A stretch of DNA of 14,281 nucleotides. It comes from Planctomycetaceae bacterium (GTDB lineage Bacteria > Planctomycetota > Planctomycetia > Pirellulales > Pirellulaceae). The position numbers and the translations under genes are program-made. This document shows, piece by piece, positions 14,172-14,281 of this stretch; the stretch's first letter is position 1; the number at the start of each line of letters is the position of its first letter. The DNA is taken from NCBI GenBank assembly GCA_007124535.1, contig SLEY01000108.1:1-14281 (forward strand), in the 5' to 3' direction. Below the pieces are notes generated by a model that saw only the letters and a list, made by a program, of their open reading frames with translations, had not been told where the DNA came from and searched no databases.

Positions 14172-14281
14172 ATGAAATCAAACCAATCGATTCGGATGCT
14201 CACAGCGATCCTGGCGATGCTCGCCGGCATGGCGGCACATGCTGCGGATGGGTACGGCGGGGCTTGGCCTCATTCGAACCC
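14172..14281 (+). CDS. start of a secreted protein with a signal peptide, cut by the window edge
   Basis: Only the first 36 codons are present. They give a textbook Sec signal peptide: a basic start (MKSNQSIR), a hydrophobic core (MLTAILAMLAGMA) and an AHA-AD cleavage site after about residue 24. The mature start, DGYGGAWPHSN, is not enough to name a family. The ribosome site is weak (no clear AGGAG), which lowers certainty about the ATG. It is transcribed away from the SecA-like gene and may share regulation with it through the 465-base gap. Confidence 0.65.
   Translation, partial: MKSNQSIRMLTAILAMLAGMAAHAADGYGGAWPHSN

Noticed and set aside
1..14281. CRISPR array, insertion sequence or rRNA
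   Set aside because: No regularly spaced repeats, no transposase and no rRNA-like sequence were seen; the only mobile-element trace is the integrase end at the left edge.

Overview
The window is G+C-rich bacterial DNA. The mix of genes points to a planctomycete, probably of the Pirellulales type. This rests on protein style: a planctomycete-like tyrosine recombinase, a DUF3467 protein, a DUF116-polyprenyl synthase fusion, and a GAF-HlyD / PqqD-M50 gene set. That assignment is inference; there is no rRNA or other species marker here.

Left edge (1-400): the C-terminal end of a tyrosine recombinase runs on the + strand straight into an intact tRNA-Val(CAC) gene on the - strand. The tRNA has its own promoter candidate and a strong hairpin terminator. 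This looks like the boundary of an integrated element lying to the left. Next on the + strand come a Gfo/Idh/MocA-family oxidoreductase (651-1691) and an ECF sigma factor with a TTG start (1843-2412).

From 2441 to 13706 all genes lie on the - strand. In transcription order they are: a short SecA-like ATPase (13706-11733); a membrane protein with two cytoplasmic GAF-like regions and a periplasmic HlyD-type adaptor (11536-9452); a small exported HlyD-type adaptor (9429-8500); a PqqD-like / M50 zinc-metalloprotease / HlyD-like fusion (8431-6152); a DUF3467 protein (5966-5568); ferrochelatase HemH (5316-4240); and a DUF116-polyprenyl synthase fusion (4243-2441), whose start overlaps the hemH stop by 4 bases. 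The sigma factor and the fusion converge with only 28 bases between them.

The most interesting part is 6152-13706. Three consecutive genes carry three HlyD/lipoyl-type adaptor modules and one intramembrane metalloprotease. No ABC ATPase, RND pump or outer-membrane channel lies among them. The gene upstream is a SecA motor that ends just inside the helical scaffold domain, so it lacks the helical wing, the two-helix finger and the zinc tail. My hypothesis is an accessory export or envelope-processing system with a stripped-down SecA as a possible motor and GAF domains as a possible sensor. The functional link is inference from gene order.

At the right edge a + strand gene for a signal-peptide-bearing protein begins (14172), divergent from secA and separated from it by 465 bases without a gene.
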